NCBI GenBank assembly: GCA_003663445.1
Contig: QMZZ01000014.1
Location: 1 to 7,657 of the forward strand
Source of the DNA: Candidatus Aenigmatarchaeota archaeon
GTDB taxonomy: Archaea > Aenigmatarchaeota > Aenigmatarchaeia > QMZP01
DNA: 7,657 nucleotides
Reading direction: 5' to 3'
The notes below the pieces were generated by a model. It saw only the letters and a list, made by a program, of their open reading frames with translations, did not search any database and was not told where the DNA came from. Positions 5,957 to 7,657 of the stretch are shown here, piece by piece; position 1 is the first letter of the stretch, and each line of letters starts with the position of its first letter. The position numbers and the translations under genes were made by a program.

Positions 5957-7657
5957 ATGGAGATTTCGGCCCTCGAATTAAGATTTCTTGTCAAAGAGCT
6001 TCAGCCCCTTATAGGAGCTTTTATAAAAAGGATTTACCAGTTCGGCCAGTCCTTTCTCTTCGTTCTTTACAAGCCGGGAGAAGGGGAAAGGTGGCTTTAT
6101 TTCGATGATCGAGCCATTTTTCTGACACAGCACCGATTTGAGGCTCCGGAAACGCCTCCGCCCTTCTGCATGCTTCTAAGGAAGTACCTGATGGGAAAAA
6201 GGATTTCGGATATCAAGCAAAGGGACTTTGACAGGATTCTCGAAATCCATACTGACGAAAACATTCTCGTGATAGAGCTTTTCGGTGGCGGGAATGTTAT
6301 CCTTTGCGACAAGCTTTACAATATCATCATGCCCCTGAAAGCCAGAACATGGTCTTCCCGGGAGCTGAAAGCGAAAAAAATTTACCAGCCTCCTCCTTCC
6401 CATCTCGATCCCTTCCAGCTTTCCGAGGAAGAAATATTCGAAAAGATCAAGGAAGAAAGAATCGGGCAGACATTGGCCGTCAACCTCGGATTTGGCCCCT
6501 TCTGGTCAGGAATCCTCTGCCAGCTTATCGGAACCGAGCCTACCGCTAAGGTAACACCAGAGATCGTTAGGAAGCTGAAAGACATTCTCAGAAATATTTC
6601 TTATCAACCCTGTCTCTATGAAGAAAGGGTCACCCCTTTCCCTCTTCCAGACAGAAGACCTCTTCTCAAGCTTTCAAGTCTTTCAGAAGGTCTTGACAGG
6701 CTCTTCCTTGAAGAATGGAAAAAACCCGAAGAGGGGAAAAGGGAGGTTATCGAGAAGCAGAAAGAGGAAGCTATCTCAAAATGGAAGAAAATCGAAAAGG
6801 AAGAAAGGGAAAAAGCCGAAACCATTTACCTGAATTACAGTGAAATTCAGCAAGCAGTTTCTGAAATTCTTGAGAAAAGAAGGGCCGGAAAATCGTGGGA
6901 GGAGATAAAGGCTGAAGTAAAGCCGCCGGTAAAAGAAATAAGGGAAAATCAAGGGGTGCTTGTCCTGGAAATTTCAGGAAGAACGCTCGAGCTGGACATC
7001 AGAAAACCGATAATGCAACTAGCTGCAGAGCATTTCGAGAGAGCGAAAAAAGCTAAGAAAAAGGCCGAAAGGGCCGAGAAAGTGGAAATAAAACTCGAGA
7101 AAAAGCCCGAAAAACCCAAGCTTAAGAGAAGGAGGAGATGGTGGGAAAGGTTCAGGTGGTTCCAAACATCCGATGGAAATCTCGTGATCGGAGGAAAAGA
7201 TGCGAAACAGAATGAAGAGCTGATCAAGAAAAGGGTCGAGCCAGAAGATAGGGTGTTTCATGCACACATTCATGGAGCTGCCTGGGTAGTGCTGAAAGGG
7301 GTGACGGATATAGGAAGAAAGGAGGCAGCCGAGTTCGCTGCAGCATACTCGAAGGCCTGGGTAAAGGGTTTAGGGACAGTTGATGTTTTTGAGGTAAGAC
7401 CGGAACAGATAAAAAAAGAGCCTGGCTTGCCGAAAGGTGCCTTTGCCGTCTATGGAGAAAGGATATGGCATAGAGACCTTGAGGTAAAGTTGGCTGTTGG
7501 TGTCAGGAAGGAAGAACCCAGGGTGCTTTTCGGTCCGGTGATGGCGATGAGAAAGAATTCCGAATATTTTGTCACGATAAAACCCGGTGAACTTTCAGGA
7601 AAGGAGCTTGCTCAAGAAATAAAAAACCGAATCCTCATAAAAGCCAAACCTGAGGAC
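5957..7657 (+). CDS. rqcH: NFACT-family ribosome quality-control protein (RqcH/NEMF homologue), 3' end outside window
   Basis: The family (bacterial RqcH, yeast Rqc2, human NEMF) binds 60S/50S subunits carrying stalled peptidyl-tRNA and, where tested, drives untemplated C-terminal tailing of the stalled chain. The frame is open for 567 codons to the last base with no stop. Residues 1-~165 are NFACT-N, with the conserved Asp-Arg pair (FDRILEI, Asp92-Arg93) that in bacterial and yeast homologues is needed for tailing. Residues ~169-215 contain a helix-hairpin-helix-like segment (IGQTLAVNLGFGPFWSGIL). About 250-390 is very Lys/Glu-rich and probably a coiled coil, ending in a basic patch (KLKRRRR, 388-394). 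NFACT-R spans about 396-510: RFRWFQTSDGNLVIGGKDAKQNE, HAHIHGA at 435-441, and YSKAW at 464-468. Family members usually read HADIHGA or HADLHGA; here the Asp position is His437. The visible region is more compact than archaeal homologues of about 650 residues. It starts 31 bases from divergent gatD. Confidence 0.92.
   Translation, partial: MEISALELRFLVKELQPLIGAFIKRIYQFGQSFLFVLYKPGEGERWLYFDDRAIFLTQHRFEAPETPPPFCMLLRKYLMGKRISDIKQRDFDRILEIHTDENILVIELFGGGNVILCDKLYNIIMPLKARTWSSRELKAKKIYQPPPSHLDPFQLSEEEIFEKIKEERIGQTLAVNLGFGPFWSGILCQLIGTEPTAKVTPEIVRKLKDILRNISYQPCLYEERVTPFPLPDRRPLLKLSSLSEGLDRLFLEEWKKPEEGKREVIEKQKEEAISKWKKIEKEEREKAETIYLNYSEIQQAVSEILEKRRAGKSWEEIKAEVKPPVKEIRENQGVLVLEISGRTLELDIRKPIMQLAAEHFERAKKAKKKAERAEKVEIKLEKKPEKPKLKRRRRWWERFRWFQTSDGNLVIGGKDAKQNEELIKKRVEPEDRVFHAHIHGAAWVVLKGVTDIGRKEAAEFAAAYSKAWVKGLGTVDVFEVRPEQIKKEPGLPKGAFAVYGERIWHRDLEVKLAVGVRKEEPRVLFGPVMAMRKNSEYFVTIKPGELSGKELAQEIKNRILIKAKPED

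Noticed and set aside
6618..6833. Out-of-frame 71-aa basic ORF inside the rqcH-like gene
   Set aside because: A shadow frame of the lysine-rich coiled-coil region.
1..7657. CRISPR arrays, insertion sequences, integrases or phage genes
   Set aside because: No direct-repeat arrays, terminal inverted repeats or transposase/integrase motifs were seen; all space is filled by housekeeping genes.

Overview
The window comes from an archaeon. Four things show this: a GatD/GatE pair (the archaea-only Glu-tRNA(Gln) amidotransferase), a threonyl-tRNA synthetase with the archaeal N-terminal editing domain, an archaeal-type AMP phosphorylase, and a tRNA gene without an encoded CCA end. Start sites lie about 23-30 bases from TATA-like elements with no Shine-Dalgarno sequence, which fits leaderless transcription. 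Arginine codons are mostly AGG/AGA and coding strands are purine-rich, which would suit a thermophile. The extreme compactness (about 68 bases outside genes) would suit a small genome, possibly of a DPANN-type lineage. The lineage is inference and cannot be fixed from this window.

Layout, left to right: (1) the 3' part of an AMP phosphorylase gene (+), cut by the window start; (2) thrS (-), convergent with it across 4 bases; (3) a 31-bp divergent promoter gap; (4) a tRNA-Gln(CUG) gene (+), followed two bases later by an 87-aa two-helix membrane protein (+); (5) gatE and gatD (-), an operon with an ATGA overlap, whose 3' end overlaps the small membrane gene by 24 bases; (6) a second 31-bp divergent gap; (7) an RqcH/NEMF-type NFACT ribosome quality-control gene (+), cut by the window end.

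Apart from the AMP phosphorylase (nucleotide salvage) and the unknown membrane protein, everything concerns translation: Thr-tRNA formation and proofreading, tRNA-Gln and the enzyme that makes Gln-tRNA(Gln) from Glu-tRNA(Gln), and rescue of stalled ribosomes. The substrate tRNA-Gln lies beside its own amidotransferase genes.

The most notable observation is that GatE is only 479 residues long and lacks the whole AspRS-like (GAD) insertion domain found in the known GatE proteins. It goes from the cradle core through a linker of roughly a dozen residues straight to the conserved PDGTT/FLRPLPGAARLYPETD segment. In layout it therefore resembles bacterial GatB while keeping GatE sequence signatures. 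No CRISPR array, mobile element or transferred island is visible.
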